This document shows positions 46,217 to 55,593 of a DNA stretch of 64,000 nucleotides, in pieces. Made by a program: the position numbers and the translations under genes. Within the stretch, counting starts at the first letter, position 1, and every line of letters begins with the position of its first letter. The stretch lies in contig NZ_JAMKFE010000002.1 in NCBI RefSeq assembly GCF_023721835.1, positions 434,001 to 498,000 on the forward strand. Reading direction: 5' to 3'. This DNA comes from Caldimonas mangrovi. GTDB lineage: Bacteria > Pseudomonadota > Gammaproteobacteria > Burkholderiales > Burkholderiaceae_C. The notes under the pieces were generated by a model. The model did not search any database and was not told the DNA's origin. It worked only from the letters and a program-made list of their open reading frames with translations.

Positions 46217-47553
46217 AAAGCCTGTACCTGCGCATCTACCTGACCGTTGTCGCGGTGCTACTGCTGTTCGCGCTGGCGGCCGGCTGGCTGTTCAAGCGCA
46301 ACATCGACGAAGAGCGTCAGCTCGACCAGGCGGCCTGGTCCGAACGCATGGCGGCCTGGGGCGAACTGGCGCAGAACAACCTGCCGCGCCCGGACGCGCC
46401 GCGTGCGGAGCAACGCGCGGCGCTGCTCGACTGGTCGGAACGCTTGCGCCTGCCGCTGGCGCTCGAGGACGCACAAGGCCGGCGCATCGGCGCATCCCGC
46501 AGCTTCGAGCACATTGAAAAGGAAGGGCCGCGACGCCGGTTCCGGGTGCCGCTGGCCGACGGTCGCACGATCTGGGTGCTGCGTGCACAGCGCTCGGGCG
46601 CTCAACGGGAAGCCGAGCGCAAGGCGGAACCGATGCGCGAAATGAGGGGCGAGTCGCGACGCGAGATCGGCCCGCCGCCTCCTTTCCTGCGCGGCGGCGG
46701 CTTGGTGGCTGCGTTGCTCGCGCTGTTCTTTGCCGTTTCGGTCGGCGCCTACCCGGTGGTGCGCCGGCTGACACGCCAGCTCGAATCGCTCAAGCGGGGC
46801 GTCGAAACCTTCGGCGGGGGGCAGTTGAGCCACCGGGTCCATGTCAGCGGGCGCGACGAAGTGGCGGCGGTTGCCACCAGCTTCAACCAGGCGGCTGACC
46901 GGATCGAGGCGCTGGTGCGTTCGCACCAGTCGCTGCTGGCCAACGCGTCGCACGAACTGCGCTCGCCGTTGGCGCGCTTGAAGATGGCGGTTTCACTGAT
47001 GGAGACCGCGTCACCCGAGTCGCGTGTCTCGCTGAAGCAGGAAATCGAGCACGACATCCGCGAACTCGACGCCCTGGTCGAGGAAGTGCTGCTCGCCAGC
47101 CGGCTCGACGCTGCACCGCAGCTCGACCGGCATGATCCGGTGCACCTGCTGGCGCTGTCCGCGGAAGAGGGCGCCTACGTCGGTGCGCAAGTGGAGGGCG
47201 ACGATGCCGTGGTGCGTGGCGACGAGCGTCTGCTGCGCCGGGCACTGCGCAACCTGCTGGAGAACGCGAAGCGCTACGGCGGTGCCGAGCCCCCTGAGGT
47301 GTCGGTGGCCGTCGAGGGCCCCGACGCCGTGGTGCGCGTGTGCGACCGCGGCCCCGGCGTGCCGGAAGACCAGCGCGAACGCATCTTCGAAGCCTTCTAC
47401 CGGATGCCGGGCCACGCCGAGCATGCGGGCGGCGTCGGGCTGGGCCTGAGCCTCGTGCGGCAGATCGCCGGGCGCCACGGCGGGCAGGTGCGCTGCGAGC
47501 CGCGCGACGGTGGCGGCAGTTGCTTCAGCCTGCGTCTGCCGCTGGCGGCGTAG
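46213..47553 (+). CDS. Sensor histidine kinase (CpxA/RstB-like)
   Basis: 446 residues: TM1 about 7-27, a periplasmic region of about 135 residues, TM2 about 162-182 preceded by PPPP, HAMP, HisKA with H247 in NASHELRSPLARLK, HATPase with NLLENAKRYGG, CDRGPGVP and GLGLSL. GTG start. Its 3' end overlaps the convergent DUF3717/DUF1289 gene by 29 bases. Confidence 0.92.
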   Translation: MKSLYLRIYLTVVAVLLLFALAAGWLFKRNIDEERQLDQAAWSERMAAWGELAQNNLPRPDAPRAEQRAALLDWSERLRLPLALEDAQGRRIGASRSFEHIEKEGPRRRFRVPLADGRTIWVLRAQRSGAQREAERKAEPMREMRGESRREIGPPPPFLRGGGLVAALLALFFAVSVGAYPVVRRLTRQLESLKRGVETFGGGQLSHRVHVSGRDEVAAVATSFNQAADRIEALVRSHQSLLANASHELRSPLARLKMAVSLMETASPESRVSLKQEIEHDIRELDALVEEVLLASRLDAAPQLDRHDPVHLLALSAEEGAYVGAQVEGDDAVVRGDERLLRRALRNLLENAKRYGGAEPPEVSVAVEGPDAVVRVCDRGPGVPEDQRERIFEAFYRMPGHAEHAGGVGLGLSLVRQIAGRHGGQVRCEPRDGGGSCFSLRLPLAA

Positions 47554-48001
47554 GCGGTTTGTCGTCGCCCGTGCCCGCTCCCTTCGCCCGCTCGGCGTAG
47601 CGGTTGAAGCGCCAGGCGCTGCCGTCCATCGTGATGCGGCGCCATGTCGCCCGCTTCTCGGCGGGCGTCATCTCGGGCCAGAACTGCACTTCACCGAAGT
47701 CGCGCCCGCAGCCCTTGCACACGTCATCGCCCTGGCTGGTCGAGCAGATCGCGATGCACGGCGTGTCGGGCGTCGTCGCGTACCACGCCAGCCAGGCATC
47801 CTTCGCGCGCGGCGGCATGGTGTCCTCGTCGCACTCGTGCTCGTGGTAGTACACCATCAGCCCATAGACTTCTGCCAGCGCGCGCACTTCGGCGCACGCC
47901 GAGATGCCGTCAGGCGAGGGCTGGCGTTCGCGCCACCAATTGATGGCCGATTCGATGTCGGTGATGTGGATGCCGGCCATCGCTGCAGCTTCGGGCGTCA
48001 C
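47525..48001 (-). CDS. DUF3717-DUF1289 two-domain protein
   Basis: 158 residues. The N-terminal part (about 10-60, [19 protein letters not shown]) is DUF3717-like; from about residue 80 the sequence [20 protein letters not shown] with [20 protein letters not shown] is a DUF1289 cysteine motif (C-x3-C, C-x2-C) likely to bind a metal or Fe-S centre. GTG at 48001 overlaps the trpS stop (GTGA), so it is translationally coupled to trpS. Function unknown. Confidence 0.75.
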   Translation of the reverse strand: MTPEAAAMAGIHITDIESAINWWRERQPSPDGISACAEVRALAEVYGLMVYYHEHECDEDTMPPRAKDAWLAWYATTPDTPCIAICSTSQGDDVCKGCGRDFGEVQFWPEMTPAEKRATWRRITMDGSAWRFNRYAERAKGAGTGDDKPPTPPAADAG

Positions 48002-49308
48002 TCCTGTGCGGCCATCAGCGCAGCCAGCGCGGCATCGACGGTGGTCCGATCCACGCCGGCCGGCAGCTCGACCGGCGCCGCCCCCAGTGCCGCTGCGCCC
48101 TCGGTCTTCAGCCGCTTGACCCAGACGCCGGCTTCGCGGCCTTCCGCAAAGCCGCTGCTTTGCAGCAGCACCGTGCCGTCGGTGGCGGTCAGCTTGAAAT
48201 AGAAGCGGCCGTCGGCTTCCCGGTACTGCTTGAACACCGGCAGAGCCTGCTTGTGGGCTTCGCCCTGCGCCGTACCGGCGGCTTTCGGCAACGCGGTCAT
48301 GGGCCTCAGGCCGACGGCCTGGCGCAACTGCGCGAGGAACGGTCCAGCGATCTTGCGAGCCTTGCGGGCGCCCTCCTGCAGGGTGTCCTCGATACGCTCC
48401 GGGTGCGCCATCAGGTCGGCATAGCGCTCCCGCATCGGCCCGATGTGCGATTCGATCAACCGGACCAGGCGCTCCTTGGCTTCGCCCCAGGCCAGCCCGG
48501 CGCGCAGGTCGGCACGGAAGGCGGCGCGTTGCTCCATCGTTGCGAAGGCGTCGTGGATGGTCACCAGGTGCGAGCTGTCCGGGTCCTTCGGTTCGCCGGG
48601 CAGCCGTGAGTCGGTGACGATGCGCGCGATCGCGTCCTTCAGAGCGCGGGCGCCGCCCTCGAACAGCGGAATCGTGTTGTCGTAACTCTTCGACATCTTG
48701 CGGCCGTCCAGGCCGGGCAACGTCGCGAGTTCCTCGTCGATCTCGGCCTGCGGCAGCACGAACAGCTCATGCCCCTTGCCGAACAAATGGTTGAAGCGCT
48801 GCGCGATGTCGCGCGCCATCTCGATGTGCTGCACCTGGTCGCGCCCGACCGGTACGCGGTGGGCGTTGAACAGCAGGATGTCGGCGGCCATCAGGATCGG
48901 GTAGGAGTACAGGCCCATCGTGATGCCGGCATCGATGTCCTCGCCGGCTGCCTCGTTCGCGTCGGTCGCCGCCTTGTAGGCATGGGCGCGGTTCATTTGG
49001 CCTTTGGCGGTCACGCAGGTCAACAGCCAGGTCAGTTCCGGTGTCTCGGGCAGGTCGCTCTGACGGAAGAAGTACACCCGCTGCGGATCCAGCCCTGCGG
49101 CCAGCCACGTGGCGGCAAGTTCCAGGCGTGAACGTTCGATGCGATCCGGGTCGTCGCACTTGATCAGTGCGTGATAGTCGGCCAGGAAGAAAAAGCTCTC
49201 GACGCCGGGCGCCCGGCTGGCCTCGATCGCGGGCCGGATCGCACCGACGTAGTTGCCCAGGTGCGGGGTGCCGGTGGTGGTGATGCCGGTAAGGACACGT
49301 TCGGTCAT
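47998..49308 (-). CDS. trpS: Tryptophanyl-tRNA synthetase with C-terminal extension
   Basis: Class I synthetase: TPHLGN at residues 14-19 is the HIGH motif and KMSKS is at 204-208. At 436 aa it is about 100 residues longer than the E. coli enzyme; the added C-terminus (about 350-436) contains [20 protein letters not shown] and [16 protein letters not shown], which is like a DUF1508/YegP fold. I believe this extension is usual in Burkholderiales. Its role is not known. Confidence 0.95.
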   Translation of the reverse strand: MTERVLTGITTTGTPHLGNYVGAIRPAIEASRAPGVESFFFLADYHALIKCDDPDRIERSRLELAATWLAAGLDPQRVYFFRQSDLPETPELTWLLTCVTAKGQMNRAHAYKAATDANEAAGEDIDAGITMGLYSYPILMAADILLFNAHRVPVGRDQVQHIEMARDIAQRFNHLFGKGHELFVLPQAEIDEELATLPGLDGRKMSKSYDNTIPLFEGGARALKDAIARIVTDSRLPGEPKDPDSSHLVTIHDAFATMEQRAAFRADLRAGLAWGEAKERLVRLIESHIGPMRERYADLMAHPERIEDTLQEGARKARKIAGPFLAQLRQAVGLRPMTALPKAAGTAQGEAHKQALPVFKQYREADGRFYFKLTATDGTVLLQSSGFAEGREAGVWVKRLKTEGAAALGAAPVELPAGVDRTTVDAALAALMAAQE

Positions 49309-49443
49309 GGTGGGCGGCTGCGAGGCGGGTCGAAGTTCATGCGGCGTGGCGCCGCGAGGGGGAGATTGTAGGTGGCGGGGCTCGCCCGCAGGAGCGTCGC
49401 GGTCCGCGCCGGGCAGGGCGCGAAAGCCCTACACTCGCGGCCC

Positions 49444-50070
49444 ATGAAGCGCATCGTGATCCTGATCTCCGGCCGGGGCTCCAACATGGAGGCCATTGTC
49501 GAGGCCTGCGCCGCCGAACGCTGGCCCGCCACGGTGGCCGCGGTCGTCAGCAACCGGCCCGAAGCCCGCGGCCTGCAGTTCGCCGCCAGCCGAGGTATCG
49601 CGGCCGAAGCGGTCGACCACAAGCAGTACGAGACGCGCGAGGCCTTCGACGCCGAGCTGGCGCGAGTGATCGACAGGCACGCACCCGATGTGGTCGTGCT
49701 GGCCGGGTTCATGCGCATCCTGACTGCGCGTTTCGTCGAGCACTACGCAGGCCGCATGATCAATATCCACCCGTCGCTGCTGCCGGCCTTCCCCGGCCTG
49801 CACACTCACCGTCGCGCCATCGAGCTGGGCTGCAAGCTGGCCGGTGCCACGGTGCACTACGTGACGGCCGAACTGGACCATGGGCCCATCATCATCCAGG
49901 CCGTCGAGCCGGTACACCCCGACGACACCGAAGACTCGCTGTCGCAGCGCATCCTCGCGAAAGAGCACGTGATCTACCCGCGCGCGGTGCGCTGGATCGT
50001 CAGCGACGAACTGCACCTGCGCGACGGCGTCGTCACCCACCGGGGCAGCGAGCCGCAACTCCTCGTCTGA
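49444..50070 (+). CDS. purN: Phosphoribosylglycinamide formyltransferase
   Basis: PurN transfers the formyl group of 10-formyl-THF to GAR in purine synthesis. 208 residues. Seen: ISGRGSNMEAI (phosphate loop), VVLAGFMRIL, the catalytic N in INIHPSLLPAFPGLHTH with its His, and the Asp in YVTAELDHGPII. Normal length. Transcribed ahead of rsmB with a 32-base gap. Confidence 0.96.
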   Translation: MKRIVILISGRGSNMEAIVEACAAERWPATVAAVVSNRPEARGLQFAASRGIAAEAVDHKQYETREAFDAELARVIDRHAPDVVVLAGFMRILTARFVEHYAGRMINIHPSLLPAFPGLHTHRRAIELGCKLAGATVHYVTAELDHGPIIIQAVEPVHPDDTEDSLSQRILAKEHVIYPRAVRWIVSDELHLRDGVVTHRGSEPQLLV

Positions 50071-50102
50071 GGCTCCCCGGGGTCGCGGGGATAATCCGGG
50101 CC

Positions 50103-51359
50103 ATGCACCCCAATGCCCTGCTTGACCTGGCGACCGAGTTGTTGCGCCAGTTGCTGAAGTTCGACGCTCCGGCCGACAGCGTCGTCTCGGCCTTCTTCCG
50201 CCAGCGCCGCGAGCTGGGGCCGCGCGAGCGGCACACGCTGGCCGAAACGGCCTACAACGTGCTGCGCCAGCGGCTGCTGTTCCAGCACTTCGCGCAATCG
50301 GGCTCCGGCTCGCTGGAGCGGCGCCTCGCTATCCTGGGCTGGCAGGGCAGCGAGAGTTTCCTGCGCAGCGCGCTCGGCCCGCACGAACAGCAGTGGCTGA
50401 CCCAGGTGCAGGCCGTGGACCGCAGCGCCCTGCCCGAGAAGCTGCGCCACAACCTGCCGGACTGGCTGGCGGCGCCTCTGAAGCAGTCGCTCGGCGACGA
50501 AGAGTTCTGGCCGCTGGTCGACAGCCTCGCCCGAAGCGCACCGCTCGACCTGCGCGTCAACCTGCTGAAGACCAAGCGCGACGCCGCCGCCGAGGAACTG
50601 GCCCGGGCCGGCATCGACGCCAAGCCGACCCCGTATTCACCGTGGGGTCTGCGCATCGACGGCAAGCCGGCGTTGAACAAGCTCGAGATGTTCACCCGCG
50701 GTGATGTCGAGGTGCAGGACGAAGGCAGCCAGTTGCTCGCCGTGCTGACGGGCGCCAAGCGTGGCGAGATGGTGGTGGACTTCTGTGCCGGGGCGGGCGG
50801 CAAGACGCTGGCCCTCGGCGCGGCGATGCGCAACACCGGCCGGCTCTATGCCTTCGACGTCTCGGGCCATCGCCTGGACAACCTGAAACCCCGCCTGGCC
50901 CGCAGTGGCCTGTCCAACGTCTACCCGGCGCAGATCGTCCACGAGCGCGACGAGCGCATCAAGCGGCTGGCCGGCAAGATCGACCGGGTGCTGGTCGACG
51001 CCCCCTGCTCGGGGCTGGGCACCCTGCGGCGCAACCCTGACCTGAAATGGCGCCAGTCGCCGCAGGCGGTGGAGGAGCTGCGTGCCAAGCAGCAGGCGGT
51101 CCTGGCCGGCGCGGCCCGCCTGCTGAAGCCCGGCGGGCGGCTGGTCTACGCCACCTGCAGCCTGCTGGAGGGCGAAAACGAACGCATCGCCGAAAGCTTT
51201 GCCGAAACGCACCCCGAGTTCACGGCCGTGCCGGCCGCTGCCGTGCTGGAGCAAGGCAAGATCGACGGGCAAGCGCTCACATCCGGCGATTTCCTGCGTT
51301 TGTGGCCACACCGTCACGCGACCGACGGCTTTTTTGCCGCCATCTGGGAACGCAAATAG
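50103..51359 (+). CDS. rsmB: RsmB/NOP-family RNA (cytosine-C5)-methyltransferase
   Basis: 418 residues: an N-terminal NusB-like helical domain (about 1-140), then a Rossmann methyltransferase with FCAGAGGKTLAL (SAM motif I), LVDAPCSGLGTLRRNPD (motif IV, C302) and YATCSLLEGENE (motif VI, catalytic C352). The two-cysteine arrangement marks m5C RNA methyltransferases. RsmB (m5C967 of 16S rRNA) is the best fit by domain order; another member of the family is possible. Confidence 0.85.
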   Translation: MHPNALLDLATELLRQLLKFDAPADSVVSAFFRQRRELGPRERHTLAETAYNVLRQRLLFQHFAQSGSGSLERRLAILGWQGSESFLRSALGPHEQQWLTQVQAVDRSALPEKLRHNLPDWLAAPLKQSLGDEEFWPLVDSLARSAPLDLRVNLLKTKRDAAAEELARAGIDAKPTPYSPWGLRIDGKPALNKLEMFTRGDVEVQDEGSQLLAVLTGAKRGEMVVDFCAGAGGKTLALGAAMRNTGRLYAFDVSGHRLDNLKPRLARSGLSNVYPAQIVHERDERIKRLAGKIDRVLVDAPCSGLGTLRRNPDLKWRQSPQAVEELRAKQQAVLAGAARLLKPGGRLVYATCSLLEGENERIAESFAETHPEFTAVPAAAVLEQGKIDGQALTSGDFLRLWPHRHATDGFFAAIWERK

Positions 51360-51525
51360 CGCGATCCGGTCTGACGGGAGTCCCCGAACAGTTTTGCCGG
51401 CAGGCTCGAATCTTGCCGTGTATCCATACAAAGCGTCTGAAGGCACCGGGAATCCGGTGCATTTTGGCGGCGCGTGCGGAGGGCGCTCACCTACAATTCC
51501 GCCAGCTTCAGAAAGGCTGTTCTAG

Positions 51526-52749
51526 ATGTCACAACTCCTGATCGTGTGGGAAAGCTTGATCGATTGGCTCGCCCATGGCGTGGCCGACGCTGCCTGGTGG
51601 CAGATCGTTCTGTTCGCGCTCGTCACCACCCACATCACGATCGCGTCCGTCACGATCTTCCTGCACCGGGCCCAGGCTCACCGTGCGCTCGACCTGCACG
51701 CGATCCCCTCGCACTTCTTCCGTTTCTGGCTGTGGATCGGCACCGGCATGGTCACCAGGGAGTTCGTGGCCGTGCACCGCAAGCACCACGCCAAGTGCGA
51801 AACCGAGGAAGATCCGCACAGCCCGCAGACGCGCGGCCTGAAAGCCCTGCTGCTGACCGGCGTGGAGCTGTATCGCACCGAGGCTGCCAATCCGGAAACC
51901 GTGTCCAAGTACGGGCTCGGAACGCCGAACGACTGGATCGAGCGCAACCTCTACAGCCGATTCACCTGGCAAGGTGTCGGCCTGATGCTGATTCTTGACC
52001 TGCTGCTGTTCGGCGGCGTGGGTCTGACGGTCTGGGCCGTGCAGATGTTGTGGATCCCCGTCATGGCGACCGGCGTGATCAACGGTATCGGCCACTTCTG
52101 GGGCTACCGCAACTTCGAAGCACCCGACGCGTCCACCAACGTGGTGCCCTGGGGCATCCTGATCGGCGGCGAGGAGCTGCACAACAACCACCACACCTAT
52201 CCGACGTCGGCGAAGTTCTCGGTCAAGAAGTACGAGTTCGACATCGGTTGGATTTATATCCGCGGCATGGAGATGCTGGGCCTGGCGAAGGTCCGCAAGA
52301 CGCCGCCGATGCTGAAGCTTGGAACCATCAAGCCGGTGGCCGACGCCCACACGCTGGAGGCGATCATCGCCAACCGCTACGAAGTGATGGCGAAGTACGG
52401 GCGCGAGCTGCGCCGGGCCTGCAAGGCCGAGCTGGCGCACCTGAAGGACAGCGGCGCGAAGAACTCAGCCAAATGGAAGGAGCTGCGCCTGGCCAAGCGC
52501 TGGCTGCACCGCGACGACGACCGCATCCCGTCCAGCGTGAAGCCGCAACTCGCCAGCGCCTGCGCCCAGTCGCCGGCACTCGCCAAGCTGGTCGCCATGC
52601 GAGAAGAACTGCGTCAGCTCTGGACGCGAACCAACGTGTCCGCCGAGCAACTGGTGGTCGACCTGCAGGCGTGGTGCAAGAAGGCCGAGGAAAGCGGTGT
52701 GGCCGCGTTGCAGGACTTCGCGCTGAAGCTGCGCGCCGCGCACGCCTGA
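51526..52749 (+). CDS. Acyl-lipid/acyl-CoA fatty acid desaturase (delta-9 type)
   Basis: 407-residue membrane di-iron enzyme. Three histidine boxes: HRAQAH 47-52, HRKHH 84-88, HNNHH 219-223. Hydrophobic segments flank them (about 24-46, 62-77, 160-195). The C-terminal 120 residues are helical, charged and soluble. Introduces a cis double bond in membrane acyl chains. A strong terminator follows. Confidence 0.9.
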   Translation: MSQLLIVWESLIDWLAHGVADAAWWQIVLFALVTTHITIASVTIFLHRAQAHRALDLHAIPSHFFRFWLWIGTGMVTREFVAVHRKHHAKCETEEDPHSPQTRGLKALLLTGVELYRTEAANPETVSKYGLGTPNDWIERNLYSRFTWQGVGLMLILDLLLFGGVGLTVWAVQMLWIPVMATGVINGIGHFWGYRNFEAPDASTNVVPWGILIGGEELHNNHHTYPTSAKFSVKKYEFDIGWIYIRGMEMLGLAKVRKTPPMLKLGTIKPVADAHTLEAIIANRYEVMAKYGRELRRACKAELAHLKDSGAKNSAKWKELRLAKRWLHRDDDRIPSSVKPQLASACAQSPALAKLVAMREELRQLWTRTNVSAEQLVVDLQAWCKKAEESGVAALQDFALKLRAAHA

Positions 52750-52770
52750 TCCCCTGAGCCGCGGCCAGGA

Positions 52771-52799
52771 AAAGGCGCCTCGTTCGAGGCGCCTTTTTT
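52771..52799 (+). terminator. Rho-independent terminator after the desaturase
   Basis: 10-bp perfect stem AAGGCGCCTC / GAGGCGCCTT, loop GTTC, then a run of six T. Confidence 0.9.
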
Positions 52800-52895
52800 C
52801 ATGCCTGGTGACAGCCCGGCTGGCAGAACAGCGGCGCACGTGCAGAGCCAGCGCCGCAGCCGCAGGCAGGCGAGGAGGATGCGGAGAGGGCAAGA

Positions 52896-52927
52896 AAAAA
52901 CCCGCCAGGCGGAGCGGGCGGGTTTTT
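52896..52927 (-). terminator. Terminator of rpmB-rpmG (both strands possible)
   Basis: Stem AAAAACCCGCC / GGCGGGTTTTT with a 10-base loop, symmetric enough to stop transcription from either side; 19 bases after the rpmG stop. Confidence 0.8.
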
Positions 52928-52945
52928 CGCGGAAAGAGGGCTGAA

Positions 52946-53113
52946 TTACTTCAGCTTCACTTCCTTGTAGGCAACGTGCTTGCGAGCCTTGGGATCGAAC
53001 TTCATGATCTCCATCTTCTCGGGCGTCGTCTTCTTGTTCTTGGTGGTCGTGTAGAAGTGACCGGTGCCTGCAGTCGACTCCAGCTTGATCTTTTCGCGAG
53101 CGGTCTTGGCCAT
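52946..53113 (-). CDS. rpmG: 50S ribosomal protein L33
   Basis: 55 residues, beginning [20 protein letters not shown] and ending [11 protein letters not shown]. It is the non-zinc form of L33: the CxxC pairs of the zinc type are absent. 29 bases after rpmB, same operon. Confidence 0.97.
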   Translation of the reverse strand: MAKTAREKIKLESTAGTGHFYTTTKNKKTTPEKMEIMKFDPKARKHVAYKEVKLK

Positions 53114-53142
53114 GATGCGGTTCCTTTATGCGGCGGCGGCGA

Positions 53143-53376
53143 TCAGAGTTCGCCCCGGGCGCGCAGGTCGGCGACCACCTGGTCGATGCCCACCTTGTCG
53201 ATCAGGCGCAGCGCGGCGTTGCTCACGCGCAGGCGCACCCAGCGGTTCTCGGTCTCGAGCCAGAAGCGGCGGTACTGCAGGTTCGGCAGGAAGCGGCGCT
53301 TCGTTTTGTTGTTGGCGTGGGACACATTGTTGCCCACCATCGGGCGCTTGCCCGTAACTTGACAGACGCGTGCCAT
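53143..53376 (-). CDS. rpmB: 50S ribosomal protein L28
   Basis: 77 residues, [20 protein letters not shown] at the start, [20 protein letters not shown] in the middle. Normal length; ATG at 53376 chosen over an in-frame start 21 codons upstream. First gene of rpmB-rpmG. Confidence 0.97.
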   Translation of the reverse strand: MARVCQVTGKRPMVGNNVSHANNKTKRRFLPNLQYRRFWLETENRWVRLRVSNAALRLIDKVGIDQVVADLRARGEL

Positions 53377-53548
53377 GACGCTTCTCCGTTTCAATCTCGG
53401 TTCAGAGGTGACGCCTAGAGCAGGTGAGCGCGATGTCATGAAGACCGTTGTCGGTCGACCCGCTCACCTGGTGGACGCCCTTCGAGGACCACGCACTACA
53501 AAGCCTGCAAAGGCTTGAGCGGCGCAGCCACAATCGGCAAAGACAGCG

Positions 53549-53577
53549 ATTATAGCCACAAAGCAAAGGCCGGCCAA
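53549..53577 (-). promoter_or_regulatory. Sigma-70 promoter of rpmB-rpmG
   Basis: Minus strand: -35 TTGGCC (53572-53577), 17-base spacer, -10 TATAAT (53549-53554), consensus -10. Predicts a leader of about 165 bases before rpmB, which could hold an autoregulatory site. Confidence 0.65.
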
Positions 53578-53592
53578 ATGAGACCGGCCTTT
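53565..53592 (-). terminator. Hairpin after trxB, probable terminator
   Basis: Stem AAAGGCCGG / CCGGCCTTT with a 10-base loop, 19 bases after the trxB stop on the minus strand. T-run is short. It overlaps the -35 of the rpmB promoter. Confidence 0.5.
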
Positions 53593-53610
53593 CGGGGTGG
53601 CGGGCCGCGG

Positions 53611-54672
<1,062 letters not shown>

Positions 54673-54812
54673 GCCCGCAGGAAGGACGTGCGTACCGCTG
54701 GCAGATGGGGCCTTCGGGCGCCACCGCAAGGCGGCATTGTAGGAAAGGCCGACGGCCGGGCGCACGACGCGGGCTTTGCGCGCGATCAACGACGAACAAA
54801 AGGTGATCTCTC

Positions 54813-55481
54813 ATGGCGATGCTGTCCAACCTCGACCTGATTCGACGCGTTCCCTTGTTCTCCATGCTCACCAGCACCCAGGCCGAGGCGGTCGCTGAAG
54901 GCGTGGTCAAGCGGCGGTACCGCCGCGGCGAGATCATCGTCGAGCAAGGCCGCAAGTCCAACGCCCTGTTCATCCTGCTCACCGGCCGCGCCCGGGTGCT
55001 GACGGCCGACGCGCGTGGCCGTGAAGTCATCCTCGCGATGCTGCACCCCGGCGACTACGTCGGCGAGATGAGCCTGATCGACAACGAGCCGCACTCCGCC
55101 ACCGTGCGCGCCGAGGTGCAGACCGACGTGCTGGTGCTGGGGCGCACCGAGTTCGCGCGCTGCCTGCCCGAGAACTCGAGCCTGTCCTACGCGATCATGC
55201 GCGGCCTGGTGTCGCGCCTGCGCGCCGCCGACCGCCAGATCGAGTCGCTGGCGCTGCTCGACGTCTACGGCCGCGTGGCCCGCACGCTGCTCGACATGGC
55301 CGAGGACAGCAACGGCACGCTGCTGATCCGCAACAAGGTCTCGCGCCAGGACCTGGCCAAGATCGTCGGCGCCTCGCGCGAGATGGTCAGCCGCGTCATG
55401 AAGGACCTCGAGGAACGGCAATACGTCGAGACCCAGCCGGACGGCTCGGTCATCATCAAGGAACGCCTGCAGGCCGGCTGA
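54813..55481 (+). CDS. crp: CRP/FNR-family transcriptional regulator
   Basis: 222 residues: a cyclic-nucleotide-binding beta-roll ([20 protein letters not shown] and [20 protein letters not shown], the GEMSL-x-RSAT-type phosphate-binding cassette in modified form), a dimer helix, and a C-terminal HTH with [20 protein letters not shown]. No N-terminal cysteine cluster, so it is not an FNR oxygen sensor. HTH core matches CRP closely, which agrees with the CRP-type site upstream. Confidence 0.85.
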   Translation: MAMLSNLDLIRRVPLFSMLTSTQAEAVAEGVVKRRYRRGEIIVEQGRKSNALFILLTGRARVLTADARGREVILAMLHPGDYVGEMSLIDNEPHSATVRAEVQTDVLVLGRTEFARCLPENSSLSYAIMRGLVSRLRAADRQIESLALLDVYGRVARTLLDMAEDSNGTLLIRNKVSRQDLAKIVGASREMVSRVMKDLEERQYVETQPDGSVIIKERLQAG

Positions 55482-55593
55482 GCGCCCGGCAGCGGTTGCC
55501 GGTGCGGCACAAGCCGCGCTCTGCCGGCCGCCAAGGTATGCAGATGTTTCCTCGGCCCGGTGTTCCGGTGCGCGCTTGATTCACAATCCGCGC

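Noticed and set aside
52802-52893. Short minus-strand frame ending in a cysteine motif (LFCQPGCHQA) between two terminators
   Set aside because: No start codon or ribosome-binding site could be found and it is confined between two terminator hairpins.
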